From Mesorhizobium neociceri (GTDB lineage Bacteria; Pseudomonadota; Alphaproteobacteria; Rhizobiales; Rhizobiaceae): DNA of 64,000 nucleotides. Every line of letters starts with the position of its first letter. Position 1 is the first letter of the stretch. The stretch spans positions 62,001 through 126,000 of the forward strand of contig NZ_JACDTY010000010.1 in the NCBI RefSeq assembly GCF_013520985.1, read 5' to 3'. Below, piece by piece: positions 35,802 through 44,624 of this stretch. The translations under genes and the position numbers were made by a program. The notes beneath the pieces are model-generated. The model saw nothing but the letters and a program-made list of their open reading frames with translations. It did not search any database and was not told the origin of the DNA.

Positions 35802-36767
35802 ATGCTGACCATTTCGGCCGACGCTGTCGACCAGGCGCTGACCTTTCCCGGACTGGTCGAGACATTGCGCGCCGCCTTCCGCGAGGGCGCTGTGCAACCC
35901 GTCCGGCATCATCACGAGGTCGAGCGACCGGACGGTGCCACGTCAACGCTGCTTTTGATGCCGGCCTGGACCGACTTTCATGCTGCCGGCACATCGGCGG
36001 GCGGTCATATCGGCGTTAAGATCGTCACCGTATCGCCCGACAACAACGCCATCGGCAAGCCGGCTGTCATGGGGCTCTATCTCCTGCTCAACGGCGCCAC
36101 CGGCGAGCCCGAGGCGCTGATCGACGGCCAGCGGCTGACGCAGTGGCGCACCGCTTGCGCCTCGGCGCTGGCTGCCCACTATCTCGCCCGCGAGGACGCC
36201 TCGCGGCTCTTGGTGGTCGGCGCCGGCGCGCTGTCGCCGTTCCTCGCCAAGGCGCATTCGGCGGTGCGGCCGATCAAGACCATTCGCATCTGGAACCGCA
36301 CGCCGGCCAATGCCGAAAAGGTCGCGGCGGACTTACGCGCTGAAGGTTTTGCGGCCGAGGCGGCAAGCGATCTCGACGCCGAGCTTGGTCAAGCCGACAT
36401 CGTCTCGTCGGCGACGATCACGACGATGCCGCTCGTCAAGGGCGCGCTGCTGAAACCAGGCGCGCATGTCGATCTCGTCGGCGGCTTCACGCCGACCATG
36501 CGCGAAAGCGATGACGATGCAATCACGCGCGCCCGCATCTATGTCGACACCCGCGCCGGCGCCACCAAGGAAGCCGGCGACATCGTCCAGCCCTTGGCCT
36601 CAGGCGTGCTGATACCGGAAGCCATCGTCGCCGATCTGCATGAACTGGCGCGCGGCGAAAAACAGGGCCGGCAGGGCCCCGGCGAGATCACGCTGTTCAA
36701 GTCGGTTGGCGCCGCGCTCGAGGACCTCGCCGCCGGCATTGCCGTCTACAACGCTCTCAAGCCGTAG
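35802..36767 (+). CDS. Ornithine cyclodeaminase / mu-crystallin family protein
   Basis: 321 aa NAD(P)-dependent enzyme of this family. The N-terminal substrate domain contains GGHIGVKIVTVSPDN. The Rossmann site is VVGAGALSPFLAKAH, followed by IWNRTPANAEKVA. Family members include ornithine cyclodeaminase, alanine dehydrogenase and pyrroline-2-carboxylate reductase; the substrate is not clear here. GGAG precedes the ATG. Confidence 0.9.
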   Translation: MLTISADAVDQALTFPGLVETLRAAFREGAVQPVRHHHEVERPDGATSTLLLMPAWTDFHAAGTSAGGHIGVKIVTVSPDNNAIGKPAVMGLYLLLNGATGEPEALIDGQRLTQWRTACASALAAHYLAREDASRLLVVGAGALSPFLAKAHSAVRPIKTIRIWNRTPANAEKVAADLRAEGFAAEAASDLDAELGQADIVSSATITTMPLVKGALLKPGAHVDLVGGFTPTMRESDDDAITRARIYVDTRAGATKEAGDIVQPLASGVLIPEAIVADLHELARGEKQGRQGPGEITLFKSVGAALEDLAAGIAVYNALKP

Positions 36768-36873
36768 CGTCTGCCGGCGTCACGGCGTCAGCCTTGCGAT
36801 CGAACAGCTGCTGACAACTTGTGTGTCAGCAGCCTTGCCACGATGTGCCGTACCAATCCCATGTCTGAAGACC

Positions 36874-37308
36874 TCAGGCTGGCTTCGTGGCTTCGGCTCC
36901 CATCGCCTCGGCGATCAGCGAGAAATCATACGCGGTGATTTCGAACAGGCCAAAGCGCAGCTGATAGCCCCAGGTCGATTTGCCCGCGGTGAAGTCGAGT
37001 TGTTCGAGCAGCGGCTTGATCGGCGCTTCCTCAGCCTTGGCCCATTCGACATCGCGCCGGAACGGCGTGAAGCCGGCGCCCATATCGCCCTGGTAGGGCT
37101 CACCTTCGCGCACGGTGCCAACTGCCGTGAAGGACTGCAGGCCGTCCTTCTCGCGCAGAATTGTGGTCGGCGAGTAGTAGGCGATGCCGTCGCCGGGCTT
37201 GATGCGGCGCAGGGGTGCGGCCTTGCCGTGATTGACCTGCATGAAGCCGGCCCCGCGGCCGCGCCGCACATGTTCGGCGGAAGCGACCGCGATCCAGTAT
37301 TTCGTCAT
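36874..37308 (-). CDS. EVE-domain protein (UPF0310)
   Basis: 144 aa. The PUA-like EVE fold is recognisable: MTKYWIAVASAEHVRRGRG, then GFMQVNHGKAAPLRRIKPGD and GIAYYSP. EVE domains read modified bases in DNA or RNA. The start ATG at 37308 has GAGGA eight bases upstream. The gene follows the broken VOC gene with an 11-bp gap and may have been co-transcribed with it and the YafY-type regulator. Confidence 0.88.
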   Translation of the reverse strand: MTKYWIAVASAEHVRRGRGAGFMQVNHGKAAPLRRIKPGDGIAYYSPTTILREKDGLQSFTAVGTVREGEPYQGDMGAGFTPFRRDVEWAKAEEAPIKPLLEQLDFTAGKSTWGYQLRFGLFEITAYDFSLIAEAMGAEATKPA

Positions 37309-37319
37309 GATTGTTGTCC

Positions 37320-37666
37320 TCAATCGTTCGGGCAGAAGACACGCAGGCGATGACCGTCGGGATCGAGCGCGACAAAGGTATGGCCAAAACCCATATCGAC
37401 CGGCGCCTGCAGGATTTTCAGGCCGCGCCGCGCCAAATCGTCATGCGTTGCCGCGACTGTGGCGATGTCGCCGACCGCGAAGGCGACCTCGCCGCCGGCT
37501 CGACGGTATGGCGCGACCACAGGCCGAGCATCAGCCCATTGTCGAGCGCAAACAATACGAAGGTCGGTGAACTCTGCACCGGCTCACGGCCGAGCAAGGC
37601 GGTGTAGAAAGCACCGCTCTGCTACGGCTGATCGACATAGAGGATGACGAAATTCGGGGTTGCCAT
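37320..37666 (-). pseudogene. VOC/glyoxalase-family gene with stop codon and frameshift
   Basis: From the ATG at 37666 (GGAGA seven bases upstream) the frame reads MATPNFVILYVDQP, then TAG at 37622-37624. It continues after the stop as QSGAFYTALLGREPVQSS, then FVLFALDNGLMLGLWSRHT. Near 37490-37500 the frame shifts, and the last part GGEVAFAVGDIATVAATHDD, ending with GHTFVALDPDGHRLRVF, lies in another frame. All pieces together form one ordinary VOC domain of about 115 aa. Two independent lesions make a sequencing error less likely than real decay. Confidence 0.88.
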
Positions 37667-37741
37667 GGGTCTGTCTCCAAGATTGGGTGTTTCGACTTGG
37701 GGACCATAGGACGAGCTACTGTCAGATTCTGGCAGCAGCGA

Positions 37742-38428
37742 TCATCGACTGCGCAGCCTGTCGACCACCCGCCATTCCTTGAGCAACGCCTGGCGGCGGC
37801 GGGGATAGCGGATATCCGTGGCGTTGAGACCGGACATACGGTCTGCACGAAAATGTCTAAAATCCTGCCGCGCCTCGCACCAGGCCACCACCACCCGCAC
37901 CTTGTCGAAGAAGCCGAGCGCGAACGGCCAGACCATGCGCTCGGAAGCGGCGCCGCCGGCATCACGGTAGAGAAAGCCGAGTTTTCTCTCGTTGCGGATC
38001 GCCTGGCGCACCAGGCCAAGGTCGATGCCTTCGACGGCCTCGCCGCGCGGCCCGACCAGCAGCGTGTTTGCATCGAGATCCTCGCGCAGATCGTCCGGCA
38101 GCACGGCGGCGATCTTGGCCAGCGCGTCGGCGGCCGCCGCCGACAGCCGCTTGTCCGGTTGTCTGGCAACCCAGCGCGATCCAAGCACAATCGCCTCGAT
38201 CTCCTCGTCGGTGAACATCAGCGGCGGCAGCATGAAGCCAGGCTTCAGCACATAGCCCAGCCCCGCCTCGCCCTCGATCGGCGCGCCTTGCCCCTGCAGC
38301 GTGGCGATGTCGCGGTAGAGCGTGCGGATCGAAACGCCCATCTCGCCGGCAAGCGTGCGGCCACTGACCGGCCGGCGATGCCGGCGCAGGATCTGGATCA
38401 GGTCGAGCAGGCGTTCGGAACGGGACAT
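37742..38428 (-). CDS. YafY/DeoR-type regulator with WYL domain
   Basis: 228 aa. An N-terminal HTH_11 winged helix (SRSERLLDLIQILRRHRRPV, then MGVSIRTLYRDIATLQGQG) is followed by a WYL domain with ERMVWPFALGFFDKVRVVVAW at about residues 165-185. It is the likely controller of the adjacent VOC gene, an arrangement common in rhizobia. Since that gene is broken, the regulator may have lost its main target, but it is itself intact. Confidence 0.88.
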   Translation of the reverse strand: MSRSERLLDLIQILRRHRRPVSGRTLAGEMGVSIRTLYRDIATLQGQGAPIEGEAGLGYVLKPGFMLPPLMFTDEEIEAIVLGSRWVARQPDKRLSAAAADALAKIAAVLPDDLREDLDANTLLVGPRGEAVEGIDLGLVRQAIRNERKLGFLYRDAGGAASERMVWPFALGFFDKVRVVVAWCEARQDFRHFRADRMSGLNATDIRYPRRRQALLKEWRVVDRLRSR

Positions 38429-38516
38429 GATTCCAGATTTGCCTGTTTCCTCAGCGAGGTCCACCACCTCAGACATTCGCATGCTGGACCATTTTGTTTG
38501 CGCAGCCGGTGACCCT

Positions 38517-39632
38517 ATGTCAAAAGCGGCCTGCCGCCTCCGGAGACGCTCCTGCTTGAAGTCTTTTCGCGACAAACGCCGCGACAACCGTCCGCCCACA
38601 AAGGGCAGGGCCGAACACGCGCGGCCGCAGCCGAACGCCGCGCCAGTTCGACCGGAAGCCAAGCGCCACGAAACAAAACCGGACGACCGGTCTGATCCGA
38701 AACCCGCGCCGCGCATCCTTGCGCGCCGCGACGGCGCCCTGCCGGCCGAACGCCTGCCTGTGATCCTCGAAGTGGCGCCCAATCAGGATTATGCGCTGCT
38801 GGACAGCGGCGCCGGCGAAAAGCTCGAACAATACGGGCCCTACCGGATCGTGCGGCCCGAAGGCCAGGCGATCTGGCAAAAGGCCTTGCCGGCCAGGGAC
38901 TGGGACCGCGCCGACGCCATCTTCACCGGCGACACCGACGAGGAAGGCATCGGCCGCTGGCGCTTTCCCAAGACGCCGCTCGGCGAGACCTGGCCGATGA
39001 AGCATGACGGCATCGACTATCTCGGCCGTTTCACCTCGTTTCGCCATGTCGGTGTCTTCCCCGAGCAGGCTTCGCACTGGGACCACATGGCCAGCCTGAT
39101 CGCGGCGGCAAAGCGCCCGGTCAAGGTGCTGAACCTGTTCGGCTATACCGGCCTCGCCTCTCTCGTGGCAGCCCGCGCCGGCGCCGAGGTCACCCATGTC
39201 GATGCCTCCAAGAAGGCGATCGGCTGGGCGCGCGAGAACCAGGAAATGGCCGGCCTCGGCAGCAAGCCGATCCGCTGGATCGTCGACGACGCGGTGAAAT
39301 TCGCCGAGCGCGAGGAGCGCCGCGGCAGCCGCTACGACATCGTCCTGTTCGACCCGCCAGCCTATGGCCGCGGCCCCAAGGGCGAGGTCTGGCAATTGTT
39401 CGAGGATCTGCCCGGCCTGACCGATCTCTGCCGCGCGATCCTGACGCCGAAGCCGCTGGCCGTGGTGCTGACCGCCTATTCGATCCGCGCCTCCTTCTTC
39501 GCCATCCATGCCTTGATGCGCGACACCTTTGCCGGCATGGGCGGCACGGTCGAGTCAGGCGAACTGATCATCCGTGAGCAATCCGCCGGCCGGGCGCTGT
39601 CGACATCGCTGTTTTCGCGCTGGGTGGCCTGA
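38517..39632 (+). CDS. Class I SAM-dependent RNA methyltransferase (COG1092/RlmI-like)
   Basis: 371 aa from ATG 38517. A TTG at 38556 has a better ribosome site (GGAG) and may be the real start. A basic, Pro-rich N-terminal tail of about 60 residues precedes the core. The SAM-binding site is LNLFGYTGLASLVAARAGAE, followed by VTHVDASKKAIGWARENQ. The catalytic motif is FDPPAYGRG. The family methylates rRNA bases; the site is not predictable. It is divergent from the YafY-type regulator and leads into trmH-like and lspA. Confidence 0.87.
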   Translation: MSKAACRLRRRSCLKSFRDKRRDNRPPTKGRAEHARPQPNAAPVRPEAKRHETKPDDRSDPKPAPRILARRDGALPAERLPVILEVAPNQDYALLDSGAGEKLEQYGPYRIVRPEGQAIWQKALPARDWDRADAIFTGDTDEEGIGRWRFPKTPLGETWPMKHDGIDYLGRFTSFRHVGVFPEQASHWDHMASLIAAAKRPVKVLNLFGYTGLASLVAARAGAEVTHVDASKKAIGWARENQEMAGLGSKPIRWIVDDAVKFAEREERRGSRYDIVLFDPPAYGRGPKGEVWQLFEDLPGLTDLCRAILTPKPLAVVLTAYSIRASFFAIHALMRDTFAGMGGTVESGELIIREQSAGRALSTSLFSRWVA

Positions 39633-39649
39633 ATGTCCGGGAGTCGAGA

Positions 39650-40507
39650 ATGAACGAGCGGCACGCCGGCGCGCCGGGGCAGGTCAAGGAAGTCACCAGC
39701 CTTGCCAACCCGCTGATCAAGGACATCAAGGCGCTCGCCCAGAAGAAATTCCGCGACCAGCAGAACGCCTTCATGGCCGAAGGGCTGAAGCTGGTGATCG
39801 ACGCGCTCGATCTCGGCTGGTCGATCAGGACGCTGGTCTTCGCCAAGGCCGGACGCGGCAATGCGGCCGTCGAGAAAGTGGCGGCGCGCACGGTTGCCGC
39901 CGGCGGCACCGTGCTCGAAGTGTCGGAAAAAGTGCTGGTCGCCATCACCCGCCGCGACAATCCGCAAATGGTGGTCGGCGTCTTCCAGCAGAAACTTCTG
40001 CCGCTAAGAGATATCCGCGCTCACGATGGCGATGTCTGGGTGGCGCTCGACCGGGTGCGCGATCCCGGCAATCTCGGCACCGTCATCCGCACCGTCGATG
40101 CCGTCGGCGCCAAGGGCGTGATCCTGGTCGGCGAAACCACCGATCCGTTTTCGGTCGAGACCGTGCGCGCCACCATGGGCTCGATCTTCGCCGTGCCGGT
40201 AACCAAGGCGACGCCGGAAGCATTTCTGGCCTGGCGAAACAGCTTTTCAGGCCTTGTCGTCGGCACCCACCTGAAAGGGGCGGTCGACTACCGCTCGGTC
40301 GATTTCTCCAGAGGTCCGGTGCTCTTGATGATGGGCAATGAGCAGCAGGGCCTGCCCGACAATCTGGCCGAAAGCTGCGACCGGCTGCTCCGGATTCCGC
40401 AGGCCGGCCGCGCCGATTCACTCAACCTGGCGGTCGCCACCGGCGTCATGCTGTTCGAGATCCGGCGCGGCGCCCTGAAGCTTGCCCCCGAGGACGCCAA
40501 ATCGTGA
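39650..40507 (+). CDS. TrmH/SpoU-family RNA 2'-O-methyltransferase
   Basis: 285 aa. An N-terminal substrate-binding domain (VTSLANPLIKDIKALAQKK, then AFMAEGLKLVIDAL) is followed by the SpoU knot: DRVRDPGNLGTVIRTVDAVG (motif 1), LLMMGNEQQGLP (motif 2) and LRIPQAGRADSLNLAVATG (motif 3). It methylates a ribose in rRNA or tRNA. The stop overlaps the lspA start by 4 nt (GTGA). Confidence 0.93.
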   Translation: MNERHAGAPGQVKEVTSLANPLIKDIKALAQKKFRDQQNAFMAEGLKLVIDALDLGWSIRTLVFAKAGRGNAAVEKVAARTVAAGGTVLEVSEKVLVAITRRDNPQMVVGVFQQKLLPLRDIRAHDGDVWVALDRVRDPGNLGTVIRTVDAVGAKGVILVGETTDPFSVETVRATMGSIFAVPVTKATPEAFLAWRNSFSGLVVGTHLKGAVDYRSVDFSRGPVLLMMGNEQQGLPDNLAESCDRLLRIPQAGRADSLNLAVATGVMLFEIRRGALKLAPEDAKS

Positions 40508-40992
40508 AATCATGGTCCCCCTACATCCTGCTGGCCATCGTCGCCTTTGCGCTCGATCAGTGGATAAAATATCTGGTCGAGACCACTCTCGCCTTTCAGG
40601 AGAAGATTGATCTGGTGCCGTTCCTGGCGCTGTTTCGTACCTTCAACACCGGCATTGCCTTCTCGATGTTCGAGTCCTTCGGCGACACCGGTCTGGTGGT
40701 GATTGCGGTTCTCGTCGTCGCTTTCGTGCTCTATCTCGCGACGCGTACGCCGCCCGGCCATGTGCTTGCCCGCATCGGCTTCGCGCTGATCGTCGGCGGC
40801 GCGCTGGGCAATCTCGTCGACCGCGCTACGTATGGCCACGTCATCGACTACATCCTGTTCCACACGCAGACTTGGTCCTTCGCCATCTTCAACCTCGCCG
40901 ACGCCTGCATCTCGGTCGGCGCCGTGCTGATCGTCTTCGACGAACTCATCGGCTGGCGGCGCGAAGTGAAGCCGCAAGGTCCCGATGCTTGA
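40504..40992 (+). CDS. lspA: Signal peptidase II (lipoprotein signal peptidase)
   Basis: 162 aa inner-membrane aspartic protease that removes lipoprotein signal peptides. Four helices are visible. The catalytic pair is Asp115 in GHVIDYI and Asp133 in FNLADACISVG; the GNLVDRATYG motif precedes them. It starts with GTG overlapping the upstream methyltransferase stop. Confidence 0.95.
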   Translation: MKSWSPYILLAIVAFALDQWIKYLVETTLAFQEKIDLVPFLALFRTFNTGIAFSMFESFGDTGLVVIAVLVVAFVLYLATRTPPGHVLARIGFALIVGGALGNLVDRATYGHVIDYILFHTQTWSFAIFNLADACISVGAVLIVFDELIGWRREVKPQGPDA

Positions 40993-41091
40993 ACGCCCAA
41001 CTCTTTTGACCAATTGACCTCGCCGGACCGTCGCCGCACAGTCCGGCCTGCCTTTGCCGGCATTCACAGCTGCTCGACCGAGGAGAAAAAA

Positions 41092-42081
41092 GTGTCCGAA
41101 ACCTTCAAAGCCATCCTCGTTTCTCGCGACGCCGAAAAGAAGCAGTCGGTCGGGATCGTCGACCTCAGCGAAGCCGAGCTGATGGAAGGCGACGTCACCG
41201 TCGCGGTCGAGGCGACCACGGTCAACTACAAGGATGGGCTGGCCATATCAGGCAAGGCGCCGGTGATCCGCCGCTGGCCGCTGGTGCCGGGGATCGATTT
41301 CGCCGGTACCGTTCTCTCGTCGTCCCATGCCGACTGGCGCAAGGGCGACAAGGTGATCCTCAATGGCTGGGGCGTCGGCGAAACGCATTTCGGCGCCTAT
41401 GCCGGACGCGCCCGCGTCAAGGGCGACTGGCTTGTGCCGCTGCCCGACGGCATCAGCGCCCACGACGCGATGGCGGTCGGCACCGCCGGCTATACGGCGA
41501 TGCTGTGCGTCATGGCGTTGGAGCGGCACGGTATCCTGCCGGATCGCGGCCCGGTGGTGGTGACGGGTGCCGCCGGCGGCGTCGGCTCGGTCGCGGTCTC
41601 GCTCCTGTCCAGCCTCGGCTACCACGTCATCGCCTCGACCGGCCGCAACGCCGAAAGCCCCTATCTGATCGACCTCGGCGCCGCCGAAGTGATTTCGCGC
41701 GACGAGTTGTCCCAGCCGGCCAAGCCGCTGGCCAAGGAGCGCTGGGCCGGCGGCATCGATGCCGTCGGCAGCCACACGCTGGCCAATGTGCTGTCGATGA
41801 CCGCCTATGGCGGCGCGGTCGCCGCCTGTGGCCTGGCCGGCGGCATGGATCTGCCGTCGAGCGTCGCCCCGTTCATCTTGCGCGGCGTCTCTTTGCTCGG
41901 CATCGATTCGGTGATGGCGCCCAAGGCCGTGCGCCTGGAAGCCTGGCGCCGCGTCGGCAGCGATCTCGATCTGGAAAAGCTCGCCGGCCTGTCGACGACC
42001 ATCGGCTTCGACGGCATCATCGCCGCCGCCCACGACATCGTCGAGGGCAAGATCAGAGGCCGCGTGGTCGTGGATATGTAA
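41092..42081 (+). CDS. AcuI/YhdH-family acryloyl-CoA reductase (MDR superfamily)
   Basis: 329 aa from a GTG start at 41092 with GAGGAG upstream. NADPH site VTGAAGGVGSVAVSLLSSLG is at about residues 152-171. N-terminal VEATTVNYKDGLAISGK, then PLVPGIDFAGTV, are typical of AcuI/YhdH, which reduces acryloyl-CoA and related enoyl-CoAs. No zinc ligands are expected. The gene stands alone after lspA. Confidence 0.9.
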   Translation: MSETFKAILVSRDAEKKQSVGIVDLSEAELMEGDVTVAVEATTVNYKDGLAISGKAPVIRRWPLVPGIDFAGTVLSSSHADWRKGDKVILNGWGVGETHFGAYAGRARVKGDWLVPLPDGISAHDAMAVGTAGYTAMLCVMALERHGILPDRGPVVVTGAAGGVGSVAVSLLSSLGYHVIASTGRNAESPYLIDLGAAEVISRDELSQPAKPLAKERWAGGIDAVGSHTLANVLSMTAYGGAVAACGLAGGMDLPSSVAPFILRGVSLLGIDSVMAPKAVRLEAWRRVGSDLDLEKLAGLSTTIGFDGIIAAAHDIVEGKIRGRVVVDM

Positions 42082-42168
42082 GGCTTAAGGCGGCGAAAGT
42101 GCATTACCGCTAAAATTCGAACGATCCGCCGCAATCTTCCATAATCTCTATCTGGCAAGGATTTCCGC

Positions 42169-44460
42169 ATGATCGCGGAGTCCGCCAGGAAAGAGAAGAG
42201 CCATGCCGAGAGCGTCGAAGGGCCGAGCCCGGCGACGCCTAGGCGGCAGCATGTTGCCCCGCCGCCGCTGGCGCCGGAATTTCCGCGCGCCACGCACGAG
42301 GGCCTGCTGTTCCTGACGGTCGTCGCCAGTGTCGTGCTGGCGGGCCTGTCCCACCTCACCGGCGCGCCGATCTTCATCACGATCGGCCTGCTGGTGACAG
42401 GCCTCGCCGGCGTCGCCATGCATCTGCGCGGCCGCCGCACCGTCCACCGCGCGACCGCCTTGCTCGACGAAACCGCCGCCCGCAGCCGCGCCGAGATCGA
42501 GACGCTGGCCGACCGCATGTGGGAGATGCAGGAGAGCGAGGAGCGTTTTCGCGGGCTGATTGATGCGCTCGGCGATCTCGTCGTCCATCGCGACCGCGAC
42601 GGCCACATCGTCTATGCCAACAAGGTTTTCGCCGGCCTCGTCGAAACCGATCAGCGCGATCTTGCCGGCAGGACGCTGGCTGACCTCGGCATCGATGTCG
42701 GTGTTGTTCCCGACGCCGCCTTTTCCGATCACGAATGCCTGAGTTCCACCGACGTCTCCATCCGCACGCCGAACGGTCCGCGCTGGTTTTCGTGGATCGA
42801 ACTGTCGGTGCGCGACAAGGATAGCGGCGCCGTTTCGCACCGGGCGATTGCCCGCGACATCACGGCCCGCAAGCGCGCCGAATCTTCGCTGATTACCGCG
42901 CGCGAGCGCGCCGAATATGCCAGCCAGGCCAAGTCGCGCTTCCTCGCCACCGTCAGCCATGAGATCCGCACGCCGATGAACGGCATCATGGGCATGGCCA
43001 AGCTTCTGGCCGACACCAACCTCTCGCCGGAGCAGCGCACCTATGTCGCCGCCGTCTCGACCTCGGCCAGCGCGCTTTTGGCGCTGATCGAGGATTTGCT
43101 CGATTATTCCAAGATCGAGGCCGGTCGCTTCGACCCGGAGCCGCAGCCGACATCTTTGCGCGAGGTTGCCGACAACATCATCGAACTGATGGCGGCGAAA
43201 GCTTTCGCCAAGAACATCGGCCTCGGCTGTCATGTCGAACCCGACGTGCCGCAGATGATCATGGCCGATCCCGGCAGGGTCAGGCAGGTGCTGCTCAACC
43301 TCATCGGCAATGCGATCAAGTTCACCGACACCGGCGGTGTGCTGGTCTCGGTTGCGCGGGTCCGCACCGAGACCAGCGACCGCATCTGCTTCACCGTCGC
43401 CGACACCGGCCCTGGCCTGCGCGAAGAGGACATGGAGCGCATCTTCGAGGAATTCGAACAGTCCGACGGCACCTCGACCCGCACCCATGGCGGCGCCGGC
43501 CTCGGCCTTGCCATATCGAGGCGCCTGGCGACGGCCATGGGCGGCTCCATTTCGGTGTCGAGCCGGCTTGGTGAGGGATCTGAATTCGTCTTCGAGCTCC
43601 CGGCCACAGGGGCCACCGAAGCGCCGCAGAACCGGCAGAATATCCTCGCCGGCCGGCGCGCCGTGATCGTGTCGAAGAACGCGGTAGAGGCCAATGCCCT
43701 AGCCCGCACCATCCGCGCCCATGGCGGCGTTATCGACCTCGCCACAACTGCTCCTCAGGCAGCGCCTTTCGCCGAACATTGCGACGTGCTGTTGATCGAC
43801 GCCGCCATGGAAGACAGCGACGGCAGGCTGCTCAAGCGCCTGCGCCAGAACGGCTTTGCCGATTGCGAGGCGATCACGCTGATCGCGCCCACCGACCGCG
43901 GCATGCTTGGCGAATTCCGCGCCAGCGGCTACGCCACCTTCCTGGCAAGGCCGGTGCGCGGCGAAACGTTGATGCGCGTGCTGTTGACCAGCCATGCCCC
44001 AGTTTTGCCCCTGCCCAAGAAGCCGGAAAAAAGCGGTGCGTCATCGCTTCGGGCCGCCGGCGGACGCCAGCATGGCCTGTCGGTGTTGATCGCCGAAGAC
44101 AACGATATCAACGCCATGCTGGCCCGCGCGACGCTACTAAAGGCCGGGCATCGCGTAAAAGTCGTCGGCAACGGCAAGGCGGCCGTCGAGGCGGTCACCG
44201 AAGCCGGGATGAAACACCGCTTCGACGTGGTGCTGATGGATTTGCACATGCCGGTGATGGACGGGCTGGATGCGATTGCCGCCATCCGCCGGCACGAGGA
44301 AGAAATGGCCGTGCCGCCGGTTCCGATCATGGTGCTGTCGGCCGACAGCCAGGAAAAGACCCGCCACACCGTGCTCGCCCATGGCGCCAGCGGCTTCGTC
44401 ACCAAGCCGCTAGACCCCGACGCGCTGGTCCATGCCGTCGAAGGCCAGGTGGCCGCCTGA
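42169..44460 (+). CDS. Hybrid histidine kinase (TM-PAS-HisKA-HATPase-REC-REC)
   Basis: 763 aa. Two membrane helices (about residues 42-90) are followed by a PAS domain (about 120-245: FRGLIDALGDLVVHRDRDGH). HisKA has His264 in ATVSHEIRTPMNG. The ATPase shows LNLIGNAIKFTDTGG, ADTGPGL and GGAGLGLAIS. A first receiver-like region (about 490-610) lacks the usual N-terminal acidic pair. A complete second receiver at about 640-760 has Asp691 in VLMDLHMPVMDG and Lys in VTKPLD. No partner gene is adjacent. The signal is unknown. Confidence 0.93.
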   Translation: MIAESARKEKSHAESVEGPSPATPRRQHVAPPPLAPEFPRATHEGLLFLTVVASVVLAGLSHLTGAPIFITIGLLVTGLAGVAMHLRGRRTVHRATALLDETAARSRAEIETLADRMWEMQESEERFRGLIDALGDLVVHRDRDGHIVYANKVFAGLVETDQRDLAGRTLADLGIDVGVVPDAAFSDHECLSSTDVSIRTPNGPRWFSWIELSVRDKDSGAVSHRAIARDITARKRAESSLITARERAEYASQAKSRFLATVSHEIRTPMNGIMGMAKLLADTNLSPEQRTYVAAVSTSASALLALIEDLLDYSKIEAGRFDPEPQPTSLREVADNIIELMAAKAFAKNIGLGCHVEPDVPQMIMADPGRVRQVLLNLIGNAIKFTDTGGVLVSVARVRTETSDRICFTVADTGPGLREEDMERIFEEFEQSDGTSTRTHGGAGLGLAISRRLATAMGGSISVSSRLGEGSEFVFELPATGATEAPQNRQNILAGRRAVIVSKNAVEANALARTIRAHGGVIDLATTAPQAAPFAEHCDVLLIDAAMEDSDGRLLKRLRQNGFADCEAITLIAPTDRGMLGEFRASGYATFLARPVRGETLMRVLLTSHAPVLPLPKKPEKSGASSLRAAGGRQHGLSVLIAEDNDINAMLARATLLKAGHRVKVVGNGKAAVEAVTEAGMKHRFDVVLMDLHMPVMDGLDAIAAIRRHEEEMAVPPVPIMVLSADSQEKTRHTVLAHGASGFVTKPLDPDALVHAVEGQVAA

Positions 44461-44555
44461 GGCCGCCCCGACGTGCTCTCTGACATCACGTAAGGTAGCC
44501 GGTTGAGGGTTTTCGCCAGCCGACGAAGTATTGCCCGCAGCGCCGTATCACGGTA

Positions 44556-44574
44556 CTGTCACAATCCTGTTGCA
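44556..44574 (+). promoter_or_regulatory. Candidate Pho box upstream of olsB
   Basis: CTGTCAC and CTGTTGC begin 11 bp apart (44556 and 44567), the repeat spacing of PhoB sites (CTGTCAT-N4-CTGTCAT). The first half matches 6 of 7 positions, the second 4 of 7. It lies about 50 bp before the olsB start. Ornithine lipids are typically made under phosphate starvation, so control by PhoB is plausible but inferred. Confidence 0.5.
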
Positions 44575-44624
44575 CCTACACCGTATCCCCGTGCCAAGAG
44601 GGATGGCTCGAAGGAGAATCACTC

